A stretch of 16,115 nt of DNA from JAJXZP01 sp035505775. GTDB lineage: Bacteria; Spirochaetota; Spirochaetia; Treponematales; Rectinemataceae. Below the pieces are notes generated by a model. The model was not told the DNA's origin and ran no database searches. It saw only the letters and a program-made list of their open reading frames with translations. Position numbers and translations under genes: made by a program. This document shows, in pieces, positions 1 through 6,113 of this stretch (positions are counted from its first letter, which is position 1; each line of letters opens with the position of its first letter). The stretch lies in the NCBI GenBank assembly GCA_035505775.1, contig DATJQN010000401.1, positions 1 to 16,115 on the forward strand, in the 5' to 3' direction.

Positions 1-294
1 CCGGGCGGCGTCGGCCGCAGCATGGGCTTCGCCAGCCTGGAATCGGTAGGCATCGGGGTCGATCCGGGCGAGCTGGTCGCCTTTGTTGACCTGGCTACCC
101 TCGACCGCATCCACGCTCAAGATCGTCCCGGCGACCTGCGAGGAGACTCGTACTTCGGTCGCCTCGATTGTCCCCGAGGCCTCGAACACCTGGGGACCCC
201 GAGCGCAGGAAGCGAGGAGGAGTGCGGAACCGACTACGAGCGGCAGACTGAGGGACAGGGGAAAGCGTCCGAAAAATGATGAATTGTGCATCAT
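1..294 (-). CDS. HlyD-family efflux periplasmic adaptor lipoprotein (5' part only)
   Basis: The first 98 codons of a gene that runs off the left edge. The N-terminus has a positively charged start, a hydrophobic stretch (about residues 11-29) and a lipobox LLASC with Cys30, so the product should be an exported lipoprotein. After it comes GTIEATEVRVSSQVAGTIL (about 41-59) and then VEGSQVNKGDQLARIDP, the classic barrel-sandwich/lipoyl half-motif of membrane-fusion proteins that couple RND or ABC exporters to an outer-membrane channel. The start is ATG at 294-292, overlapping the TGA of the upstream tetR gene (ATGA); a second ATG follows immediately at 291. Overlap with the repressor gene implies translational coupling and one operon, probably continuing leftwards into a transporter gene. 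Whether the partner is RND or ABC cannot be seen here. The adaptor identity is confident. Confidence 0.88.
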   Translation of the reverse strand, partial: MMHNSSFFGRFPLSLSLPLVVGSALLLASCARGPQVFEASGTIEATEVRVSSQVAGTILSVDAVEGSQVNKGDQLARIDPDAYRFQAGEAHAAADAAR

Positions 295-938
295 GATTCC
301 TCCCTCGGCCCAGGGGCCGGGACTTGTACTGCATTGAAAAGCTGACGCCCCCGCTCACTCAGTATGCCGCCGAGAAGGACGCCGATCACCAATTGCAGGG
401 CCTCGCCGGGTGGGACCGGCAGACTGAGCAGGAACTCGGGCTGCGCGACGCGCTCGGCGATCGCGATCAGCATCGTGGCAGCCGCGACCGCGTCCATGTC
501 CTCACGAATGAAACCAAGCTCTCGGCCGTCCCGAATGAGCTGGGCTAGACGCGGAAAGATCTCCTCGGCCCGCATTTTCTCTATCTGCGGCCAGAGCCAG
601 GGAGCATCCTTGGTTATGTCGCGCATAAAAACGGGGATTGCGGGGCGGATGATTTCGTTGATCGCCTCGAAAAAGCCGTGGAGCCGCTCCGGGAAACTTA
701 TCCCCGGCACGGCGTTGATCTGATCAAGGCGCTGTGCCAGGAGCCCGATGCGCCGTTCAATCGCGGCCATCCCGAGCAGTTCCTTCTTCGGGAAATACTT
801 GTACAGGGTTGCCTTGCTGACGCCGACCGCGGCGGCAATTCCTTCCATGGACAGGCTTGAGATACCTTTCTCGAAAAAGAGGAGGAGGGCTCGGTCGAGA
901 ATCTCGTCCCTTTTTCGTGTTTCACGCTCTGAAGCCAT
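291..938 (-). CDS. TetR/AcrR-family transcriptional repressor of the adjacent efflux operon
   Basis: A 215-residue protein with a typical TetR N-terminal helix-turn-helix: RDEILDRALLLFFEKGISS, then MEGIAAAVGVSKATLYKYF (recognition-helix signature SKATLYKYFPKKELL, about residues 30-55). The remainder is a helical ligand-binding domain without recognisable ligand specificity. The ATG at 938 is chosen over a TTG at 962 because AAGGAG lies about 10 nt upstream, homology begins here, and the TTG would coincide with the predicted transcription start. The gene is first in an operon with the HlyD-type adaptor, overlapping it by 4 nt. By analogy with AcrR/TtgR-type arrangements it probably represses its own operon and is relieved by an exported compound. 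A palindrome over its promoter supports autorepression. Family assignment is firm; the inducer is unknown. Confidence 0.93.
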   Translation of the reverse strand: MASERETRKRDEILDRALLLFFEKGISSLSMEGIAAAVGVSKATLYKYFPKKELLGMAAIERRIGLLAQRLDQINAVPGISFPERLHGFFEAINEIIRPAIPVFMRDITKDAPWLWPQIEKMRAEEIFPRLAQLIRDGRELGFIREDMDAVAAATMLIAIAERVAQPEFLLSLPVPPGEALQLVIGVLLGGILSERGRQLFNAVQVPAPGPREES

Positions 939-967
939 GACCGTCGGTCTCCTTGCCCTCAATACAA

Positions 968-996
968 AATATACGATTTCCGTATGGTTCGTTCAA
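968..996 (-). promoter_or_regulatory. Promoter of the tetR-efflux adaptor operon
   Basis: On the minus strand, TTGAAC (996-991) and TATATT (973-968) are separated by exactly 17 nt, a good sigma-70 promoter. The predicted transcription start is near 961, which gives a leader of about 23 nt carrying AAGGAG before the ATG at 938. No experimental support; read from sequence only. Confidence 0.7.
971..985. promoter_or_regulatory. Candidate TetR operator palindrome
   Basis: ATACG-N5-CGTAT is a perfect 5-bp inverted repeat (15 bp overall) lying across the spacer and part of the -10 hexamer of the tetR promoter. Position, symmetry and size fit an autorepression operator of a TetR-family protein. The assignment to this regulator is inference. 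Confidence 0.5.
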
Positions 997-1077
997 CAAG
1001 CAAACAATACAACCGCTATCGGCCGGCGTCAAGGAGAAAGGCAATGTACCGGCTCCGGACCCGCTGGGCCATTTCCG

Positions 1078-1106
1078 TTGTGCTCCGGACGCCGAACCCG
1101 TATACT
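1078..1106 (+). promoter_or_regulatory. Promoter of the cyclase gene cluster
   Basis: TTGTGC (1078-1083), a 17-nt spacer, then TATACT (1101-1106). Predicted transcription start is about 1113, only about 18 nt before the chosen ATG at 1131 and about 3 nt before an in-frame GTG at 1116, so the leader is very short. Confidence 0.6.
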
Positions 1107-1130
1107 GGCGACACTGTGCACGAGAATGCC

Positions 1131-1775
1131 ATGAGCGTCGTAGACCTGAGCCAGAGCCTTTCAGCGAGCATGCCGGTCTATCCCGGAACCGAGCCGCCCC
1201 GATTCGTGGAGGCCACAACCATCGAGCGGGAGGGTTTCGCCGAGAAGCTGATCAGCCTCTATTCGCATACCGGGACGCACATCGACGCCCCCGGGCACAT
1301 ACTTGCCGGCGCGCCGACGCTCGACCGGCTTCCCGTCGACCAGTTCGTCGGGCCGGCCTGCGTCATGGATGTGTCGAACACCAGGGATGGCCGCATCGAT
1401 GTCGAGTTCCTCGAATCCCAGGCCCCGCGCATGGCAGGCGCGGACTTTGTCCTCCTCATGTCGGGCTGGTCGCGCAGATGGGGAAGCCGGGAGTACTTCG
1501 AGGGCTTTCCGCTGCTCACGGAAGCGGGCGCAGGCTGGCTCGCCTCCCGCGGGCTCAAGGGGATCGGCGTCGACATGATCTCGGTGGACTCCGTCGGAAG
1601 CCGGGACTTCGCCATTCACAAGATCCTGTTCCGGGCCGGCATGGTCATCGTGGAGAACCTCTGCAGGCTCGAGGAACTCGGGCCCGAGACTTTCCTGTTC
1701 TCGTGCATGCCGCTGAAGATTCTGGACGCCGACGGCTCCCCGGTGCGTGCCTGTGCGATACAGCTCCGGCGGTGA
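1131..1775 (+). CDS. Cyclase / kynurenine-formamidase-like metal hydrolase (PF04199 family)
   Basis: A 214-residue protein carrying the family's metal-binding signature HTGTHIDAPGH at residues 46-56 (HxGTHxDxPxH; His46, His50, Asp52, His56). Other family features are the opening VVDLSQSLSASMPVYPG, the central GIGVDMISVDS and a C-terminal ENLCRLEEL. Members hydrolyse amide or lactam bonds (N-formylkynurenine, isatin) or cyclise polyketides using a divalent metal; the substrate here cannot be read. The ATG at 1131 is chosen because homology begins there and the promoter lies just upstream. An in-frame GTG at 1116 would add five residues, and the Shine-Dalgarno is weak (GAGA) for either. No kyn pathway genes are adjacent, so a role in tryptophan breakdown is not supported by context. 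It heads the plus-strand cluster 1131-4951. Confidence 0.88.
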   Translation: MSVVDLSQSLSASMPVYPGTEPPRFVEATTIEREGFAEKLISLYSHTGTHIDAPGHILAGAPTLDRLPVDQFVGPACVMDVSNTRDGRIDVEFLESQAPRMAGADFVLLMSGWSRRWGSREYFEGFPLLTEAGAGWLASRGLKGIGVDMISVDSVGSRDFAIHKILFRAGMVIVENLCRLEELGPETFLFSCMPLKILDADGSPVRACAIQLRR

Positions 1776-1810
1776 GCCGCCTGCAGCAGGCTGATAGGGA
1801 GGTCCGGTCG

Positions 1811-2434
1811 ATGGATCGCGAGACGGACAGCCGGGATGCCCGGGAAATACAAGCCAGGTCGCTTCGACGAGCCTTTGGCCGGCGGCTGATCTATGTCGTG
1901 CTGAACTCCCTGGCCGCCTACATTCCCCTTTACCTCATCTCGTCCTTCGCGGCCCGCAGCAGGGTGGCAATCGACGCCCGGATTTTGGCGTTCACCGGGC
2001 TGCTGGTCGCCTTCATTCTTGCCGCCGGATCGCTGCTGATTCTCATCGAATACCTCACCGTGCTCATCCTGATGAACCGGGCCTGGAAAGGCGCGCCGGA
2101 GGATGCCGTCTGCTTCGCGAGGATTCTCGAGTACCGGGAGAGCTATATCCGCAAACGCAGCTGCCTGATCGGCAAGGACGCCGAAGGTCTCTATGCGCTT
2201 CGTGGAGGGAAACGGCGCCGGCTCTGCGGCACGCACTATGCCGTCTCGGTTCATGAGAAGCTCGGGGCCTACGCTCCCTTCTTCCTCGGAAAGGTCAAAC
2301 TGAGACCCTATCTGCAGATCCATGCGAGTCTGGAGCTGTACATGGTCGACGCCATTTCCCCCGAGGTGATGGCCGGGCGACTGAAGTGGAGTGGGGAACA
2401 TCGATCCGATGATTCCAAGGAGGTCGGGCAATGA
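1811..2434 (+). CDS. Small integral membrane protein of unknown function
   Basis: A 207-residue protein I do not recognise. The N-terminal 25 residues are highly charged. Two hydrophobic stretches follow, about residues 26-48 and 58-88, the second long enough for a bent or extended helix. The rest (about 89-207) is a soluble basic domain including RILEYRESYIRKRSCLIGKDAEGLYAL and a Lys/Arg patch. There is no signal peptidase site, so it is probably an inner-membrane protein with a cytoplasmic C-terminal domain. The ATG at 1811 is supported by AGGGAGG eight nt upstream. The same frame is open back to about 953, but that part is the antiphase of the cyclase gene and is not coding. Its TGA overlaps the ATG of the next gene (ATGA), so the two are translationally coupled. 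Confidence 0.75.
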   Translation: MDRETDSRDAREIQARSLRRAFGRRLIYVVLNSLAAYIPLYLISSFAARSRVAIDARILAFTGLLVAFILAAGSLLILIEYLTVLILMNRAWKGAPEDAVCFARILEYRESYIRKRSCLIGKDAEGLYALRGGKRRRLCGTHYAVSVHEKLGAYAPFFLGKVKLRPYLQIHASLELYMVDAISPEVMAGRLKWSGEHRSDDSKEVGQ

Positions 2435-2919
2435 CACTGGAAACACTGCGACTCACGTGGAGTGAGGATTGCAACATAATCGTGGGTCAGTCCCACTTCA
2501 TCAAGACTGTCGAGGACATCGCCGAGATCATGGCGGGCTCGGTTCCAACTGCACATTGGGGACTGGCATTCAACGAGGCATCCGGGCCCTGTCTTGTTCG
2601 CAGCGCCGGAAACGACGAGCAGCTCGTGAACGACGCGGTCGCCTGCGCCCAGGCGGTTGGCGCCGGCCATAGCTTCTACCTCGTGCTCGGTCCCGGCTGC
2701 TTTCCCATCAACGTGCTCGACCGGATCAAGGCCTGCCCGGAGGTGTGCCGGATTTTCTGCGCCACCGCCAACCCCCTGGAACTGATCGTGGCGCGCACCG
2801 AGCAGGGCTGCGGGATACTCGGGGTGGTCGACGGATACTCCCCCAAGGGGGTCGAGTCGGCGCAGGACAAGGCTGAGCGAATCGCGCTGCTCAGGCGATT
2901 CGGCTACAAGGCGTCCTAG
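2431..2919 (+). CDS. Adenosine-specific kinase family protein (PF04008, formerly DUF355)
   Basis: A 162-residue protein matching this compact single-domain family over its whole length. Signature segments are IIVGQSHFIKTVEDIAEIM (17-35), GLAFNEASGPCLVR (44-57), VGAGHSFYLVLG (76-87), FPINVLDRIKACPEVCRIFC (91-110), ATANPLELIVARTE (111-124) and GILGVVDGYSPKGVE (128-142). The family name comes from adenosine binding seen in an archaeal homologue; the physiological reaction is poorly established, so the product name should be read with caution. Family members occur widely in archaea and patchily in bacteria. It starts with an ATG overlapping the stop of the membrane-protein gene by 4 nt, which suggests that the two work together or must be made in a fixed ratio. 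Confidence 0.9.
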   Translation: MTLETLRLTWSEDCNIIVGQSHFIKTVEDIAEIMAGSVPTAHWGLAFNEASGPCLVRSAGNDEQLVNDAVACAQAVGAGHSFYLVLGPGCFPINVLDRIKACPEVCRIFCATANPLELIVARTEQGCGILGVVDGYSPKGVESAQDKAERIALLRRFGYKAS

Positions 2920-2928
2920 GGCGAGATG

Positions 2929-2958
2929 TTGCTGTCGTACCTGTCGCGGCGCTACAGT
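2929..2958 (+). promoter_or_regulatory. Possible internal promoter before the dehydrogenase gene
   Basis: TTGCTG (2929-2934), an 18-nt spacer, then TACAGT (2953-2958), in the 83-nt gap after the adenosine-specific-kinase gene. Predicted start is near 2965, ahead of AGGAGG at 2992. It suggests that the dehydrogenase and DUF2804 genes may be transcribed separately as well as by read-through. Confidence 0.4.
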
Positions 2959-3002
2959 AGCCGTGACTCGCAGCATTGCTTGGCGTGAATCAGGAGGATG
3001 TG

Positions 3003-3902
3003 ATGGATCCGTCGCGGGACCTGCTCGGATTTGTGGGGATCGGTGTCATGGGACGCAGCATGGCCGGACATCTATTGAAGGCGGGGTACCGCGTGCGGGT
3101 CTACTCGAGGACGAAGGCCAAGGCCGAGTCCCTGATCGATCAGGGCGCCCAATGGGCGGACAGCGTCTCCGCCCTGGCACAAGGCTGCTCCGCCGTATTC
3201 ACGATGGTCGGCTATCCGAAGGATGTGGAGGAAGTGTACTTCGGTGACCGGGGGCTCATTGCCACGGCGCCCAAGGGCTGCCTTCTCGTCGACACGACCA
3301 CGAGCAGCCCGGATCTCGCCCGCCGCATCGCGAGCGCCGCGGCAGCAGCGGGCCTCCGGGCGCTCGACGCCCCCGTCTCCGGCGGGGATGTCGGAGCACG
3401 GAACGCAACCCTATCCATTATGGTCGGTGGATCGCCGGCCGATTTCGAAGCGGTCAGGGAGTTGCTGGAGCTCATGGGCAAAACCGTGATCCTGCAAGGG
3501 CCGGCCGGCTCGGGTCAGCACGCCAAGATGGCCAACCAGATCGCGATCGCCGGTACCCTCGCGGGCTCCGTCGAGGCCGTGCTCTACGCGCGGGAGGCCG
3601 GGCTGGATCCGAAGACCGTGCTGCAGAGCATCGGCTCGGGGGCGGCCGGGAGCTGGCAGCTCAACACCATGGTCCCGCGCATGCTGGATGGGGACTTCGG
3701 CCCCGGGTTCTACGTGAAGCACTACCTCAAGGACCTGCGGATCGCCCTCGACGCGGCCCGCGGCATGAAGATCCATTTCCCAATGCTCGAACTGGCGGAG
3801 CGTCTGTTTACGCTGCTCAACGACCGGGGCTTCTCGGAGCAGGGGACGCAGGCCCTCTACCTGCTCTACGAGCGCGGGCTCAATCGGGGGGGCGAGGGTT
3901 GA
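3003..3902 (+). CDS. NAD(P)-dependent beta-hydroxyacid dehydrogenase (3-hydroxyisobutyrate dehydrogenase / glyoxylate reductase family)
   Basis: A 299-residue protein, the usual length for this family. The N-terminal Rossmann motif is GFVGIGVMG with the GxGxxG glycines at 12, 14 and 17. Strand 2 ends in YSRT (34-37): Arg36 in place of an acidic residue favours NADPH, as in the glyoxylate/succinic-semialdehyde reductase branch. DAPVSGGDVGA (122-132) is the substrate-binding signature, and GSGQHAKMANQ supplies the catalytic Lys175 and Asn178. The all-helical C-terminal domain is complete. The ATG at 3003 is set by AGGAGG at 2992-2997, five nt upstream; an in-frame TTG at 2976 would place this site inside the gene. 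It overlaps the next gene by 4 nt (TTGA). Substrate is not determinable; small aldehyde detoxification or branched-chain catabolism are both possible. Confidence 0.9.
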   Translation: MDPSRDLLGFVGIGVMGRSMAGHLLKAGYRVRVYSRTKAKAESLIDQGAQWADSVSALAQGCSAVFTMVGYPKDVEEVYFGDRGLIATAPKGCLLVDTTTSSPDLARRIASAAAAAGLRALDAPVSGGDVGARNATLSIMVGGSPADFEAVRELLELMGKTVILQGPAGSGQHAKMANQIAIAGTLAGSVEAVLYAREAGLDPKTVLQSIGSGAAGSWQLNTMVPRMLDGDFGPGFYVKHYLKDLRIALDAARGMKIHFPMLELAERLFTLLNDRGFSEQGTQALYLLYERGLNRGGEG

Positions 3903-4951
3903 GAGCCCGTCCCTCGTTCGAACCGGCCCCCGAAACGATCGTGTCGAAGGGAGAGTTCGAGTACGGACGTTTCGGAAGCCCCTTCGGGCGGGTCAACATG
4001 CTCGAGGTGGAGCGCGCATTCAGCTATCCCGTACCGCGCTTCATCAAGAACTGGCGTCTCAAGGAATGGCAAGCCTTCCAGCTCGGTGACGATCGCTGGT
4101 TCATCTTCGCAGCCCTCTACAACGCCAAGATCTTCAGCCTCGCCTACTTCCAGGCCTACGACCGGCTCGAAAAGCGGCGCGTTGGTTTCAAACGGCTTGT
4201 CCCCGGCTCGGCGTTCAGTTTTTCGGAGACCCTCTCGCCCTCCCGCGTTTCCTATCGTGCCGCCGGGACCTTCCTGGAGTTCTCCGCCGATCTGGGCTCC
4301 GGCAGCATTCGGATCGAGGTCGGTCGTGGAGGCCACGACGCGGCACGCCGCTTCTCGGCGAGTTTCCGTCTCGCGTCGGGACCGAAGGTGGCGGCCCCCC
4401 AGGCGGTCTGTCTCCCCCTCGGCATGAATCGGGCCATCTATTCGACGAAGCTTCTCATGCCGCTCGAAGGGGAGTTCGTGGTCGGCGGCATCCCGCACCG
4501 ATTTCTCCCCGAGTCGGCCATGGGCATCATGGATGATCACAAGGGATACTACCCCTGGCAGATGCGTTCCGACTGGGTGACAGGCTTCGGGCTCGATGCG
4601 AAGGGTCGGCGCGCCGGCTTCAACTTGACCGACAACCAGGTGCGGGACCAGGCGCGTTACAACGAGAACTGCCTCTGGATCAACAACCGGGTGTGGCCCC
4701 TGCCCCCCGTCAAGGTTACCCGACCGCATGGGCATGCCGGAGAGTGGGTCATTCAGGACACCGAGGGCATGGTCGACCTCGTCTTCGTGCCGGAGATGAT
4801 GAACGACATGCGCATCAGCCTCGGACTCGTCCAGAGCGACTACCACGGACCCTTCGGTGCCTTCCGTGGTCTGGTCAAGAACGGTGAGGGTGAGAAGATC
4901 AATGCCGAGCTCCTCTTCGGGGTCGGCGAGCAGAAGTTCCTGAGGGCCTGA
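3899..4951 (+). CDS. DUF2804 family protein
   Basis: A 350-residue protein whose overall pattern fits DUF2804: an N-terminal block GEFEYGRFGSPFGRVNM, then WRLKEWQAFQLGDDRWFIF (52-70), a long beta-rich middle, GIMDDHKGYYPW (about 208-219), NLTDNQ, NENCLWINNRVWPLPPV and a C-terminal FGAFRG. It has no signal peptide and no membrane helix, and looks like an all-beta cytoplasmic protein. Function is unknown for the family. The start is a TTG at 3899 overlapping the TGA of the dehydrogenase gene, chosen because the conserved N-terminal block lies upstream of the first in-frame ATG (residue 34); a GTG at 3941 is a poorer alternative with no Shine-Dalgarno. Tight coupling to the dehydrogenase implies a shared pathway, but the substrate is unknown. 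Confidence 0.78.
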   Translation: MRARPSFEPAPETIVSKGEFEYGRFGSPFGRVNMLEVERAFSYPVPRFIKNWRLKEWQAFQLGDDRWFIFAALYNAKIFSLAYFQAYDRLEKRRVGFKRLVPGSAFSFSETLSPSRVSYRAAGTFLEFSADLGSGSIRIEVGRGGHDAARRFSASFRLASGPKVAAPQAVCLPLGMNRAIYSTKLLMPLEGEFVVGGIPHRFLPESAMGIMDDHKGYYPWQMRSDWVTGFGLDAKGRRAGFNLTDNQVRDQARYNENCLWINNRVWPLPPVKVTRPHGHAGEWVIQDTEGMVDLVFVPEMMNDMRISLGLVQSDYHGPFGAFRGLVKNGEGEKINAELLFGVGEQKFLRA

Positions 4952-5026
4952 TCGGCGTCGGGCAGGGGCGGGCAGCCCCGGCGCGCGCCCGTTCGCGGTG
5001 GCGCCCACGACCCCCGAAGGCACCTG

Positions 5027-5950
5027 CTACAGCTGTCGCCCGCTCCGCAGTTTCTCTTCGAAACGCTCCAGGCTTCTTCCGTGCAGTCGCCGCTCCGACT
5101 GCGACGCTGCCCCCGGCGCTGAGCGCGGCGTCTCGGGGGCCTCCCCTTCCCGGGCGCTCCGCAGGCCCTGTTCCAGACCCTCGCGGTCACCCAGCCTCTG
5201 CCTGAGCTCGCGAAGCTCGGCGGCGGAAAAGCGTACGCCGTGAAGGATGTGGTTCTCGAAGCTCGAACAGGCGGCCGGCGCCACGCGCCGGGTAATGTCC
5301 AGCATGACCTCGGCGTAGGCCCTGATCTCCAGCTGCGCATGGGCATCGAGGCGAAGCGCGAGAAACCTGAAGAGATTGTGCAGATCGATCTGCCAGTACC
5401 ATTCGGTGTAGAGCGAAAGCGGCAGGTTCACGCGCGCGAGTTCGCGGGCTATGCCGGCCTCCACGAGGGAGGAGTACTCCTCGTAGGACGAGCGCTGCCC
5501 CGATTCCAGGCGGCCCCTGACCTCCTCGCCCAACCCCGGATCGAGCGGCTCGGCGGCCCGCCCCTGCTTGTTGTCGGCACTCTGGGCTGCCACCGCGGAG
5601 AGCTCGGGCACGTAGAACTCGTCCTTCAGTATCGAGTAGCGCCCCGATATTTCGTTCACCCGCGCCGTGCGGTGCCGTATCCACTGGCGCGCGACGAAGA
5701 TCGGGAGTTTGACATGAAAGGTAAGGATGACCTGTTCGAAGGGCGAGGTGTGCTCGTTGCGCAGAAGGTAGTCTATGAGCGCAGCATCCTCCCGGTACGA
5801 CTTGGTGCCGGCTCCGTAGGAGACCCGCGCCGCCTGTACGATACGCTCGTCTCCTCCGAGATAATCGACCAGCCGGATGAATCCCCTGTTCAGGACCGGG
5901 AACTCCCGGTCCAGGATCTCTTCGGCCTCCGGCACGAGGCAGTGACCCAT
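5027..5950 (-). CDS. thyX: Flavin-dependent thymidylate synthase ThyX
   Basis: Makes dTMP from dUMP using methylene-tetrahydrofolate as carbon donor and FAD/NADPH as reductant, unlike ThyA. The ThyX signature RHR-x7-S is at residues 92-102 (RHRTARVNEIS, followed by GRYS). Other conserved blocks are AARVSYG (40-46), HTSPFEQVILTFHVKLPIFVARQW split over 67-90, NLPLSLYTEWYWQIDLHN (175-192) and LRLDAHAQLEIR (199-210), which contain the nucleotide- and flavin-binding residues. The catalytic core ends near residue 248; about 60 further residues, rich in Arg, Glu and Ala, form an extension not found in short ThyX proteins. ATG at 5950 has AGGAGG six to seven nt upstream. It is convergent with the DUF2804 gene and divergent from the UPF0158-GNAT gene, so it is probably monocistronic. 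Confidence 0.96.
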   Translation of the reverse strand: MGHCLVPEAEEILDREFPVLNRGFIRLVDYLGGDERIVQAARVSYGAGTKSYREDAALIDYLLRNEHTSPFEQVILTFHVKLPIFVARQWIRHRTARVNEISGRYSILKDEFYVPELSAVAAQSADNKQGRAAEPLDPGLGEEVRGRLESGQRSSYEEYSSLVEAGIARELARVNLPLSLYTEWYWQIDLHNLFRFLALRLDAHAQLEIRAYAEVMLDITRRVAPAACSSFENHILHGVRFSAAELRELRQRLGDREGLEQGLRSAREGEAPETPRSAPGAASQSERRLHGRSLERFEEKLRSGRQL

Positions 5951-6010
5951 GGCGAACCTCCTCTCAGAGCGGCCGGAACCAGGCAGCGGGCCAAGGCGGT
6001 ATCACGGCCA

Positions 6011-6024
6011 GCGGCAGTATACCG
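6011..6024. promoter_or_regulatory. Two-way -10 element between thyX and the UPF0158-GNAT gene
   Basis: GTATAC is self-complementary, so it reads as TATACC on plus (6018-6023) and TATACT on minus (6021-6016), possibly serving both divergent genes. An inverted repeat CGGTAT-N16-ATACCG (5997-6002 and 6019-6024) frames it. Convincing -35 boxes are not visible on either strand. The 12-mer GCGGCAGTATAC at 6011-6022 recurs exactly at the glgX promoter. Confidence 0.35.
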
Positions 6025-6113
6025 GGGACAGTGCTTACGGGGTAGGCGGCGGCGACGCATCTGCGCTTGACCGACCGTCGAATGGCCCCGAGAATGGCGC
6101 AGAGGGGGCCAGG

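Noticed and set aside
953..1810. Long plus-strand open frame upstream of and continuous with the membrane-protein gene
   Set aside because: It is the antiphase of the well-supported cyclase gene. The true start of the membrane-protein gene is ATG 1811 with AGGGAGG upstream.
4969..4991. GC-rich hairpin (CGGGC ... GCCCG with GGCGCGCGCC inside) between the DUF2804 and thyX genes
   Set aside because: The stem is short and ambiguous with no T-run on either strand, so I do not call a terminator.
3866..5023. Long minus-strand open frame opposite the DUF2804 gene
   Set aside because: The plus strand matches DUF2804 across its length and continues the operon by overlap. The minus product is low-complexity and unrecognisable.
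5949..6113. N-terminal 55-residue extension of the UPF0158-GNAT protein from ATG 5949
   Set aside because: It is Gly/Pro-rich without homology, covers the promoter region shared with thyX, and a TTG with AGAGGGGG fits the domain start better. It cannot be fully excluded.
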